Made by a program: the position numbers and the translations under genes. DNA of 64,000 nucleotides from Beverwykella pulmonaria (lineage: Eukaryota; Ascomycota; Dothideomycetes; Pleosporales; Melanommataceae), in contig BCHH01000002.1 in assembly GCA_001599595.1 (NCBI GenBank), positions 3,648,425 to 3,712,424 on the forward strand, read 5' to 3'. Positions 35,794 through 45,536 of this stretch are shown in pieces. Numbering within the stretch: the first letter of the stretch is position 1; every line of letters starts with the position of its first letter. Below the pieces are notes generated by a model. It saw only the letters and a list, made by a program, of their open reading frames with translations, ran no database searches and was not told where the DNA came from.

Positions 35794-36786
35794 AAATAGA
35801 TTTCAATAGCGAACAATGGTGCTAAGGTAATTTGATCTAGGTTTACGTATGTCTGCGGCTCCTAACGGCTTTTGACGTGTTACACATTTTAGATGTCACA
35901 GTTATGGATGATTGAGAATGGATTCTAAGTGTATCATTTCAGACGAAGCAGGTCTTTTGGCGAATAATGCATCGAATGCTCAACTGCCGACGTGCCGCTC
36001 TGTTCGAAAAAGGCTCCCAACCCAGGCAAGATCAAATGTTCTAGACTTTCATCTTTACAACGGGGACAAGTTGCGATTTCACACACCCAGCGCTGCAAGC
36101 CAATATAGGGATGGGTTGGAGATTGGTCTAGGCTTAAAGAGGTAGGTAGACCATCACGCCCAGTGGATACCAGCGACTACCCAGCGAACATCTGTGAGCC
36201 CCCAGGGAACACTAGTATATGCCAAGCAACCACCAGTGAACGAACAGTCTGTTGATAGAATGTCAATGGTTACTTTCGAGCTCAACGGCACATCGTTGAT
36301 GTAACAACACAATGCCATAGTATACTTTCTTGCATTCCCTTATCTTCTTTCACTCTCCTCATTAGGAAAATGGCGTGTTATCTGCTGTTACACGGCCATG
36401 TGATACATCTTCGGTCAATGGCTGATCGTGTTGATCTGCAGCTACCCAACGTTGTGATTCAAGCTTCAAAATTTGCAATGTTCTAGGATATCCTGTACTA
36501 GCGAACACCTAGGACGGTGAAAGATAAGCTGACGTGCATCTTCACCATGTCAATCACTGCACTCCGAATCCTACCATGCGGATATCATGATTCTCGAATT
36601 CTCGGATACTGCCCCACTTACTTGCTCTGTTATATTCCCTCTCCTATAACCCCGCATAAAACAAATGTGCCAGTGTCCCATCCTTCATATAAAGCCATTC
36701 AACCATCCTATCCCATTCCCAAGCACCCTCCATCTTATTCCTCTTAGCATCTACCCTTTACCTCACAAAATCCCGCCTCTTCCACC
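35794..36786. other. Intergenic upstream of the precursor gene
   Basis: About 1 kb with no recognised gene. A run of C/T-rich sequence with the repeated motif CATCCT/CATCTT (36680-36780) lies just before the precursor ATG and is likely its core promoter and 5' leader. Confidence 0.45.
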
Positions 36787-37105
36787 ATGAAGCTCCACAA
36801 CAGTCTCAGCCTCATCCTGGCTGCTCTCACCTGTAGCACACTCGCGGCACCAATCAGTGACAAATCCCCATTTCCCCCCATCACCACTACCCGCCTGCTA
36901 ACCCAGTTCAATAGCAGCTGCCAACGACGTTGATGCTCTAGAGACTCGTATCTACTACAAAACTACCGACAGTTTTGAGAAGCGAGACAACGACGTTGAC
37001 GCTCTCGAGACTCGCATCTACTACAAAACCACCAACGACGTTGAGAAACGTGATAACGACGTCGACACTCTTGAGACGAGAATCTACTACAAATCGGAGA
37101 AGTGA
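36787..37105 (+). CDS. Secreted repeat peptide, candidate dikaritin-type RiPP precursor
   Basis: Two exons, 36787-36856 and 36915-37105, are joined across a 58-nt intron (GTGACA donor, GCTAAC branch, ATAG acceptor) in phase 1, giving 86 aa. Residues 1-22 are a signal peptide (hydrophobic LSLILAALTC, then STLAAP). The remainder is three near-identical 22-residue units, exactly 66 nt apart. Each has an acidic lead, DNDVDALETR or a variant, then IYYKTT (IYYKSE in the last). Units 1 and 2 end in EKR, the Kex2 cleavage site. Signal peptide, repeats, Lys-Arg spacing and two adjacent UstYa genes match the ustiloxin/asperipin precursor plan. The predicted core is the Tyr-Tyr segment; its exact limits are inference. 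A GTGAGT at 37101 could be a further donor that alters the last residues. I know no matching product. Confidence 0.85.
36926..37102 (+). repeat. Three 66-nt coding repeats of the precursor
   Basis: Units begin with GACGT(T/C)GA at 36926, 36992 and 37058, a spacing of exactly 66 nt, so 22 codons each. Differences between units are mostly at third codon positions (GCT/GCT/ACT after GAT/GAC; CGT/CGC/AGA), which suggests the amino-acid sequence is under selection. The last unit is cut short at its C-terminal end. Confidence 0.9.
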
Positions 37106-38814
37106 GTGAAATAGATCATTACGCTGGGTACGGGTCCGTGGAAGGTCGTGACATGGCTGGTGAGCGAGCAAGCAAGGTCTGGCGTCAATGTGAAGGGCTT
37201 TGGATATGTTCTTCGCAAGAAGATGTAGAAAAGACTCGCGCGTAGGCTGAATACATAAACTTGAGATGTTTGCAGGTGCATGTGCCAATGTTGCTATTGA
37301 ATCTTGAAGAAACGCTACTATGGAGTACAAACATGCTAAGATGGCAAAGAAGCCAAGAATCTGAGTGGGATAAGCAACGAACGAGAGCAAGCAAGAAGGT
37401 GAAAAGATGCGTTGCACTAAGACCTTTCAAATGCAGACGTTGAAAACCGTAGATAAGCGTAGTATTCTATTATTTTAGCTAAATATATCTTTCAAACACA
37501 AAAATATGTCTCAAAGGAGGAAGGATAGAAGGTATGCACGATAAAACACAGCAACAAGTACAAGAAAGCACAGAAGCGCAGAGAGGCCAACTGTCTTACA
37601 CCGCCCAGGAGACAAGAGTACGGCCCCTGTAACGTTCTGGAAGATATAGAACCACCTCTGAGTTTGAAGACTGAAGACAGCAGACAGATAACGAGAAACG
37701 GAAAGAAAAGGGGAAAGAGAAAGAGGAAGAGGAAGAGGAAGTATCGCCATCGGGAGCTCGCCGCAGTCTGCTATGGTGTAGCAACATGCTCAGACATCTC
37801 CAAGCCTACACGCCGTCAGCATATACAGCATGACTTCTCCCTCCCTTCACAGTACGAGTAGCTAAGCCCAATCCCCGAACTCCCGATCCCAGGTCTCGCT
37901 AGCGCAGGCCGTTCCTGAATCTTCCTTATGTCTTCGTCATTGACACCTTTATGTCCTCCAAGCCCCTCCCAATTAACAATGCCTAGGAACGGCTTAACGG
38001 TCTTTTTAAACAAGGGGCCCCCATGAGCGAGTTTGTAGCGTGAGCCACCGCACGGACAGATTTTGTATGGAAAGGGTCGATTTGTATGGAAATGCGCTGA
38101 CACGCGGTACAAACCCGCTCATTGGGGACCTTGTATTGGATAAATATGGTGGCGCATGCACAAGCGGTGCCTGCCGTGCTTACTCACGAGTTTCCTTGAA
38201 CGTCACCTCGTGTTCTTGAGACCAAATCCCAAAACGAAGACTTGCCTCCCAATTCGAGTATTTTCCCGTCGCTCATGTCGTGATGGCATTGCCAATATGG
38301 TTCGACGCCCCGAACACGTGTAGTTATTGTCATCACTCCACTCGCCTCGCTTACGATATGGTATGTCAACATCGTCCGGTAAATACTCCTGGCGCCATTG
38401 CACCAATATCATGTCAGATCCTCTCCAAGGCGAACAAAGCTTGTCAAAGACGTTAAAATCTCGCGAAAAAGGATATCGCGAGGTGACATCGCGAGAGGCC
38501 GGATGATGTAGATCGTGCTAATTATAGAAATTATCCCGTATTGGTCCCTGTGTGGGGCAACCTTGGAAGCTGCCAACCCCAGAGCCGCCTCTTTGGGGAA
38601 TTGCACGAGAGTCAGTCGGTAACTAACATGCTGGTTGGATGTATAAAGAGACGTTGTAGGAAAGGAGAATTAGAAAACAGCATCAATAGCTTTCATCGAC
38701 TCCTCGAGTACAGAACGAAATATCCACTCGCTTTAAGGCTCACTGTCGCTTCCAAACCACCTACTCAAACAAACTAAATTCTTGTTAAATTCAACCCCCA
38801 AAGTACCTACCATA
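37106..38814. other. Intergenic, no gene seen
   Basis: About 1.7 kb downstream of the precursor. A 159-codon minus frame at 36938-37417 is antisense to the precursor repeats and is a mirror of their periodicity. A purine-rich patch at 37690-37740 (GGAAGAGAAA type) gives low-complexity frames. No tyrosinase, methyltransferase, peptidase or P450 of a RiPP cluster was found here. Confidence 0.45.
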
Positions 38815-39387
38815 ATGTACGCCGCCATTCTCGCCTCCGTCCTGGCCTTGAGCGCCGGTGCTACCGCCGCACCCCTCGTCGAGCGCCAAACCACCCTCTC
38901 GCCCTGGCAAGTCACCGGCGTAGCAGTCTTCACTCCCTCTGGGCGTCCGGGCTCCTACCCCTGGCCGACTATCACAGCCAACGTGACGGACCCCAACGCC
39001 CTCGTTCTCGGCACCTCGCCCGAAGGCACCGAGATCTCTCTCCCTGCCGGGGGGCTCGCGGTGAACTGCCAGGCGAAATGGTTCACTGGCACCGAGCCCA
39101 CCAACCATATCTGGCCCTGCGATGCGTCGGGCGAGGGCGACGGATACTGGACGCTGGAAATTGTCGACAATGCGGGGTGGTCGACAACCAACTTTGATTT
39201 GAAGATTACAAGGGTTGCGGATGCACTGTATCGTGGAGCAGAGTATAAGAAGACGTATGTGGCTACGGGGCACTTTGAGCTTGGTGTTAATCTGGGTGGG
39301 CAGTGTGGAGGTAGCGGTGTCTGCTATTGGGGATTGGCGCAGGGGAGTAACCCCGTGCTGATTCAGCCAGCGGAGGTTGCCCCTTAG
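38815..39387 (+). CDS. Small secreted protein with four cysteines
   Basis: A single-exon 190-aa protein. Residues 1-19 form a clear signal peptide (MYAAILASVLALSAGATAA), followed by PLVERQ, a typical short pro-segment. The mature part is Gly/Thr/Pro-rich, with four cysteines in NCQAKWF, WPCDAS, GQCGG and VCYW, enough for two disulfides, and one NVT glycosylation sequon. There is no enzyme motif, membrane segment or GPI signal. It is a candidate apoplastic or cell-wall protein, possibly an effector. Family and role are not recognised. The ATG at 38815 is preferred over in-frame codons further upstream because it gives the signal peptide directly. Confidence 0.85.
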   Translation: MYAAILASVLALSAGATAAPLVERQTTLSPWQVTGVAVFTPSGRPGSYPWPTITANVTDPNALVLGTSPEGTEISLPAGGLAVNCQAKWFTGTEPTNHIWPCDASGEGDGYWTLEIVDNAGWSTTNFDLKITRVADALYRGAEYKKTYVATGHFELGVNLGGQCGGSGVCYWGLAQGSNPVLIQPAEVAP

Positions 39388-39849
39388 ATCCACTTATGGA
39401 CATATTCGAACAGCAGAAAGAATGAGGGTGGAGAAGGGGAGAGCAATGAAAATTGGCGAACATGAGCGATAGGAGGATAAAGTGAGCCCTTTAGGGATAA
39501 TGATACATAGTAATATTAAAAATAACGTTGTATAATCCGAAACGCAAACCTTAGCACTGATCTCTACGCTCCGAAGTACATACCGGTAGTATTACGTCCG
39601 ACTGAGCAATGATAACGGCTAGGTTCTTTTAGATGCTTCTGAAAAAAGGAAAAAGTAATGTATATACGGTTTCTTAAAGCCCTACAGGTTGGAAGTGGTG
39701 CCATGTGGATAAGCTCCCAGCTTCGCGCGCTATGACGTCACTTTTGATCATCTTGAGCTCAACACCAACAAACACATCGTCAACGCTTCAAACGCAACCA
39801 AGCCTCATCGCCTCCAACATCCCCCAAAAATACACCTAGGAAATTCAAT
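39388..39849. other. Intergenic, no gene seen
   Basis: This is the 3' flank of the secreted protein gene and the upstream region of the PIP-kinase gene. It is AT-rich at 39480-39560. No coding signal was seen. Confidence 0.45.
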
Positions 39850-41048
39850 ATGGGCCGCCGCCAGCGTTTGATCAGTACCTCCATCCTGCGCGCCATCTTC
39901 AAGACCACGCTACGGGATCCAAACAAACCTCCAAGCCTTCTTGCTCGCATCCTTACGTTCTTCTCCGTGTTCCAGCTCGCGCTCACGCGATACCGAGCAA
40001 GTCTTTTCAAGAGGCTCAGGAACGAGATATGGCAAATTGAGGAAGAAGAATATACCGAGTCGTTCCGCTCGCCGTCTGCAGGTAAGAGGACTGATCTCGT
40101 TGCCGCGGGAGACCTGGGGTACTCAGGTTCTGTATGTATACCACGCTGCTGTGTACTAAGCCATTTCGTCTTACGAGAGCGCTAACGGCTTTACAGACCT
40201 TCTTCACGACGCCAAACTCCAAGTACCTTCTCAAATCTCTCCCCCGCGCATTTGAGCAAGCCTTCTTCCGCGATCGCCTCCTCGACCCATACGCTGAGCA
40301 CATGGAGTTCAATCCGACATCGCTGCTCGTCCGGATAACAGACCTTCTATACTGCCCATCGCCAACGATTGGTGCTATCATCGGTACAGCGCCCTCGCAC
40401 CATATTGTCATGGAGAACATATTGTATGGACAGTCGAGCTGTGCCAAGGCGGACCAAAAGCTCTGGGAGACGTATGACCTCAAACCTAGCGACTACTTCT
40501 TCCCGGAACGCGATATCGCGGGTGGACATCTCGCACCCGAAAGCGTCAAAGAGCGCTTGATCGACGAGTTCCCGGATAAGATTCGCGTCACCATCGATGA
40601 GAAGGAGGAACTCGTGGCACAGCTGTCGAGGGACACAAAGATACTACAAGAAGCCAACGCAGTCGACTACAGCCTCTTTCTCGTTCGGTATCCCTCGTCC
40701 ATGTCATCGGCCGAGAATGGAAAGGTGCCTGTTCCTGCAGGAAGGCCTTCCATCTGGCGCAACGGCGTCGTTTCCCGCGACAAGAAGTGGATCTACCGTG
40801 CTATCCTTCTCGACTTCTTCTGGGCAAAGGACGCGCTGCAGGCGAAGGCGCTGACAGGGCTCGTCAATTCGTGGAACTTCGTGCAGTGGGGCAAGGGGAA
40901 TGGGCCAATGAGTATTACCACTTCTAGTGACGAGTACCGGACTAGGTTCCTGGGCATGGTGGAGGGGCTCATCGAGGTAACGGATAGCGCCGGGAGGCCA
41001 GCTAGGGAGGTGCGCAGGCCCCTTTCAGAAGGACCGCAGGAAGTGTAG
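39850..41048 (+). CDS. Phosphatidylinositol-phosphate kinase-like protein (PIPK core)
   Basis: PIP kinases make PI(4,5)P2 or related lipids. Two exons, 39850-40131 and 40197-41048, are joined by a 65-nt intron (GTATGT, GCTAACGG, ACAG) in phase 0 to 377 aa. PIPK signatures are present: GYSGSTFFTTPNSKYLLKSL (glycine loop and catalytic Lys), NPTSLLVRITDLLYC, HHIVMENILYG and DYSLFLVRYP, then LLDFFWAKDALQAK (in place of the usual IIDILQ-type motif) near the metal-binding end. The protein has only the core, without N-terminal regulatory regions, and is much shorter than Mss4/Its3. It is therefore a divergent or specialised member; activity toward PI4P is not assured. Confidence 0.82.
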
Positions 41049-42534
41049 TGCTGTGTACTTTTCATCGTTCGGCGAGGAGTTAGTGGTAATGTACATGCGT
41101 ATGATGATACCCAGGGATTTCAAGTCTATTCTCAAACCATCGCTCCACCACTTTGGAGATCTTGACATGCCCTAGAACCCCCGGCTAGAAGTGCGTTATA
41201 GATGTTATTCCTACAGGAACACTTACGGGTACGCTTGCCGTACTCAGGCAGACATATTCGACTGGAGCAGATCCCTGCGCTAGACACGTATGCTTGCCGC
41301 ACTCGCGTCGTCAAAAGAAGACCAATGAGTCTTTGCTCGAGGTTAAATCGCGTCTTTGTCGCATCCGTTTGGTGCGGGGGTCATCATTGTGATTGGATAT
41401 CTCAAGCTTCAGCAACGAGCGATCGTATGATGAAGCCCTCCTCTTGGTTGCACACAGACGACAGATGTTGTTGCACAAAAGCTAACAGCAAGTTTCGATG
41501 GGACTGTGAGATGGAGATGCAAATGAGGCGGGGGAAGGTATCGACCTAGCACCCCTTTTTTTTTTTTTTTTTAGCGCGCGAGCTGACGACATCATGGGCT
41601 TTGAGGAATTAGGTGCCCCAGGGATGCATAATGGCACAATTACGGTCTCTCAAGCGCATGATTGGATTGATATCAGAAGTGGATATACCTCTCGCAACAA
41701 TGGCGGTGAAGCTCGGATTGGGAAAGCTCGTCATCAGGCATGAGATGATGATCCCCTGTCCCTGTCGGTGCGGCGGTTGGGCGAGCCCGGTGAAGCTGAG
41801 CGGGCGTTGTGGAGAGCCCACGATAGGAACACGAGAGCATCCGGCTCGGGAGTGTCCAGCGTCGCTGCGCCGCCCGCAATAATGAGCGCACAGGATGCGC
41901 GTCCAACTGGCGGTGGCACCGAGGGGAAATGCAAGTGTCCACGCGATCACTGTCCAGCAACCGCTGTTCTCTCAACGCCATGTGTTGGCGATGAGCGCCC
42001 GGGCGAAAATTCTGAAGATGTTTGGGGAGATGAAATGGAAGATCGCGGTAGTGAATTGTGCTTTTGCTCAGCGTGCACGAGTGCCGTTGGAGATATCGAT
42101 GGATCGCTGTGGGGAAGCTTCCTGCGGCTCTTGGCGGCCTCGAGCGTCCGTGCGACCTGACGTCACCAGTGAGGAATCGCAACACTGCTGTTGCCCGCGC
42201 TTGATCACGCCTCCTTCCATGCGCGTCCACCAGGCTGGGGACAAATTGCTTAAGACGTCCCCCCTTCGCCGCCGCAGAAGCGTCAACCCACTGCAGCTAT
42301 TATACTCACCTCCAACGGATTGTTTCCGCCGCAGACACCGCAACCTCACCCTCTACACTCTCGCCACAGTCGACCGTCTACGCGCTATACCTCATCAAGC
42401 TGCTTGCGCCTTCGAGCAGGGACCTGGGCCTGGTTCTCCAATCAGTATTCGCGGCCGCCTCACCTCCCGCCGTGTCGCGACGTCAAGCAGTCCTGCGAAC
42501 CGGATTTCAGCCCTGCACGCCTGACGACTGAAAG
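41049..42534. other. Intergenic, with a T17 tract
   Basis: About 1.5 kb. A run of 17 T at about 41556-41572 is followed by GC-rich sequence in which several frames stay open on both strands (the longest, minus 41673-42230). None shows domain or splice structure, and I take them as composition effects upstream of the glycine-zipper gene. Confidence 0.45.
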
Positions 42535-44266
42535 ATGGCCGCCCTTGCATTCAAAGCCATCGGCTACGGCGCAGAGAAGATTCCTGACCGACTCTTTGAG
42601 AAGATACCGGGCGGCTTCTTTACGCCCGCAGAACAGAAGAAGATCAAGAAGCACCGCGACGACGACCGACGCAGGAGTGAACAGCGGCATAGCGACCGCC
42701 AACGACGCCGATCCCACCGAGACCGCACCCCTCCGACCGACTACTCCGACCACAGCGGCTACGACGACACCGACTACGAGCAAGAGTACAGGAACAAGCA
42801 GCGACGTCGTCGAGCCAGGAGCTTGGGACGAAGCTACAGCCGCAGTCTGAGCCGCGGAAGACACCGGGAGCGCACTGGTGACTGGGACCGAGAAATGGAT
42901 CGCGCAGAGCGTGGGCCTGAGTTTCCTCCCCCTCCTCCTTCAGAGTACAGGCCATACAACCCGCAGGACTATGCCCCGGCTGCTGCTGTAACAGGAGCAG
43001 CGGTGGCGAACACGTATTACGACCAGCATGGCCGTCGAGAGTCGTCGGTCAGACCCGAGTACGGGTACCCACCCCAGGTAAATAGCTTTTCTCTTCGCTC
43101 TCGAAGCGCAACGGCCGGTGCCGTGCCTTCATCTGTTGACGCTGGCGAACGCGAATGCGAACTCGAACTCGAAGTCGTACCTGTTTTCGCCAATGTTGAT
43201 GAACAGCTCTCCCTCCAATCTGTCGCGTTCGCCCCTTCTCTTGCGTTCTCTTCCCTATCCAGTTCTTTCCTCTTGCAGTTCTCCCCTTTTACGAGCTTTC
43301 TCTCCATCCTACAAGCCGCCTCTGGCGGCCTCACGCTTCCGCTCGGCCACTAACTCTCCACAGCCTCAACCATTGGGTGCTCGCCCTCCACCGTCTTCTT
43401 CTGCGGCAAAATACATTCCCGCAAATACATACCCACAGTCCCCCACGGTTGCTTCCAATCCGCAACCAAATACCGCCTACAATCCCGCTGGCTATGCGTC
43501 CCCAAGTCCATCTCAGAGAGCCCCGGCGGGTTATTACCCACCCCCGCCACCGTTCTATCGACAGCAATCGCGCTCCCAGCCATCATTGCCTCAATACCCA
43601 TATCCTGACAACCAGAACCAGGTGGCATACCTCGGACCGCCAATCCGCCACGGCAATACCTTGTCCTCGCACCATCACCGTCATGGCGATGGGAAGCATC
43701 ATAGGGCAAGGTCTGCTGGTCACCATGGTCGTTCTCGCAGCCGCGTTACTGATCAATTGCGTGACAGGTTTGACAACCTTGACGTAAAGGAGAAGGCCTT
43801 GGCGGCTTCGGTGGGGGGTGCATTAGCCGGAGGGCTAGCGGGCAATGCTGTTGGGAAGGGGGCGCTAAGCACTCTCGTAGGGGCGGCGATCGGCGGACTT
43901 GGCGGAAGAGAGTTGGAGAAGAGGCATGAGAAGTAAGTGGTGATGACGTGATGATGTGGTTGTGGAAGCTTTAGATAGCGGTTTTTGGGCCTTTTCTTTA
44001 TATTTGCTAATTTGGTTTTCCGTGACAACAGGAAGAGAGCCTCCCGCGAAGTTTCTCTAGCCTCACAGCCACTAGAGAGGAGTCGAAGCCGCCACAGCAG
44101 CAAGAGAAGGGACTCCTCTAGGTCACCATCTCGAGACAAGCGGAGGAGTGACCGCTTCCACAGCGATTCCGATTCCGATTCTTATTCTGACGATCATCAA
44201 CGAGCTGCAAGGAGGAAGCGTGGTTCTAGTAAAAGGCACGATTATGACGATATATCCTTTGTTTGA
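42535..44266 (+). CDS. Arg/Ser- and Pro-rich protein with a glycine-zipper membrane segment
   Basis: Three exons, 42535-43077, 43364-43932 and 44032-44266 (introns 286 and 99 nt), give 448 aa. The N-terminus is a short amphipathic start (MAALAFKAIGYGAEKIPDRL) followed by long Arg/Asp/Ser-rich RS-like stretches and Pro/Tyr-rich linkers. Near residue 340 a glycine-zipper pair (SVGGALAGGLAGNAVGKG, then LVGAAIGGLGG) is preceded by VKEKALAA. The last exon is a Ser/Arg/Asp-rich tail ending DDISFV. Glycine-zipper 2TM proteins insert into membranes or oligomerise; the fungal versions are uncharacterised. The first intron is long and C/T-rich, with a clear CTAAC near its 3' end. Confidence 0.75.
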
Positions 44267-45536
44267 TTAAGGACGAGACATTGGCGTTCCGCTTCTCACG
44301 ACCTTTGACAGCTTGTTTTCTTATGTTTCCTTGCATGCATAACGAATTACCACTTTACGACTGCGAACATGTCTAAGCACGAATTATGACGGATAGAGAA
44401 GGCGCATTCATGGTGGCGCATTCACGGTAGCGCTGAGGTGGCGCTGAGGTGGCGATTTCTTTCCGTGTTTCTCTCTCTTATTAGCCATTGGATCTTGATT
44501 CATGTATCGGCAAGGTTTCCTGAAACAAAGTAAAGGAGGCAGGAAACACGTTGTCGGGCTCTTGATGTTAGGATTGCCACGACTGAACTCGGCTCTGATG
44601 CAGGCGCGGGCGCGATCTTCACGGCCTGGGAAAGCAGGACTCAGGGGCTTGGTCGGTGTGAATAAGTCGGTGAGGGCACGCTCCGGAACTACTGTACACT
44701 ATGTTGAAGTACACTTTTTGGTCGAGATATTGTATACGCAAAGTTCACCTCATGTGACCTGTAGAGTGCCTCATTGAACTCTAGCGGCGGTCTCTGACAC
44801 AGTGATTTCCAAGGCTGCGCGTTTAACCCGTTCAGGGAACAGAGACGATTGACAGCCATGGAATCGAGCCAGTTAAAGCGCTAGCTGAAGGTCATCGGGC
44901 CCGGTTAGCATCTCAACCGCCGTGGGTACGCGAATCGTCTAGAATGGGCTAACACGTGGATGCCCGTCACGATTCAGGGGCACCTTCGACGTGCTCAAGA
45001 AGAACGTCTAACGTCCAAACCTTGTGGGGCGCCCTTCTGGAAAGCACTAGTCTAGAGGAAGCATCGAACAGATCGGCAAGGTGTTGCGAGGCGCGGAGGA
45101 AAACCTTGGGATTGGCGCCACTGGTAAGACCGTAGCGGCCTGCACGCGACAGTAAATTGATATTCGCCCCAGCCGCGCGAAGCGTGGGTACAAAGGCGAA
45201 CGTGGAAACGGTGGTTGTGGAAGGATTTATCTGATCCGATATGACTCGACCACTGGTGAGACTGGAGGGCCAAGGATTATTAAGGCGAAGGTGAAAGAAC
45301 GGCAATCGAGTCTGGAACGAGACTTCGCGGATAATAGCTTCATATCGAACGTCACTCGAATCGATCAACCCACGACGAGGCCCCGGCGCCGGCGCCGGCG
45401 CCAGCAGGACATATAACGCCAAATCCCACCTCCAGTGCCCACCAGAAACCTCGAAGCCAGTCCAGACCTCCACCCTCCTACGTCGTTCTAACGGTCGCAA
45501 CTCCTTCAGCAACATCATCCTTCTCTCGCTACAGCC
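44267..45536. other. Intergenic with short GC-rich repeats
   Basis: Short tandem motifs occur at 44405-44455 (GGTGGCGC / GCTGAGGTGGC units) and a run of GGCGCC at about 45385-45405. A minus frame runs 44967-45797, but its upstream half is antisense to the next gene. No gene is called. Confidence 0.4.

Noticed and set aside
36938..37417. 159-codon minus-strand frame with internal repeats
   Set aside because: It is the mirror of the 66-nt precursor repeats. The plus strand has signal peptide, intron and Kex2 sites, so the minus frame is a shadow.
41673..42230. 185-codon minus-strand frame upstream of the glycine-zipper gene
   Set aside because: It lies in a GC-rich stretch where several frames are open at once; Arg/His/Pro-rich composition without motifs points to chance.
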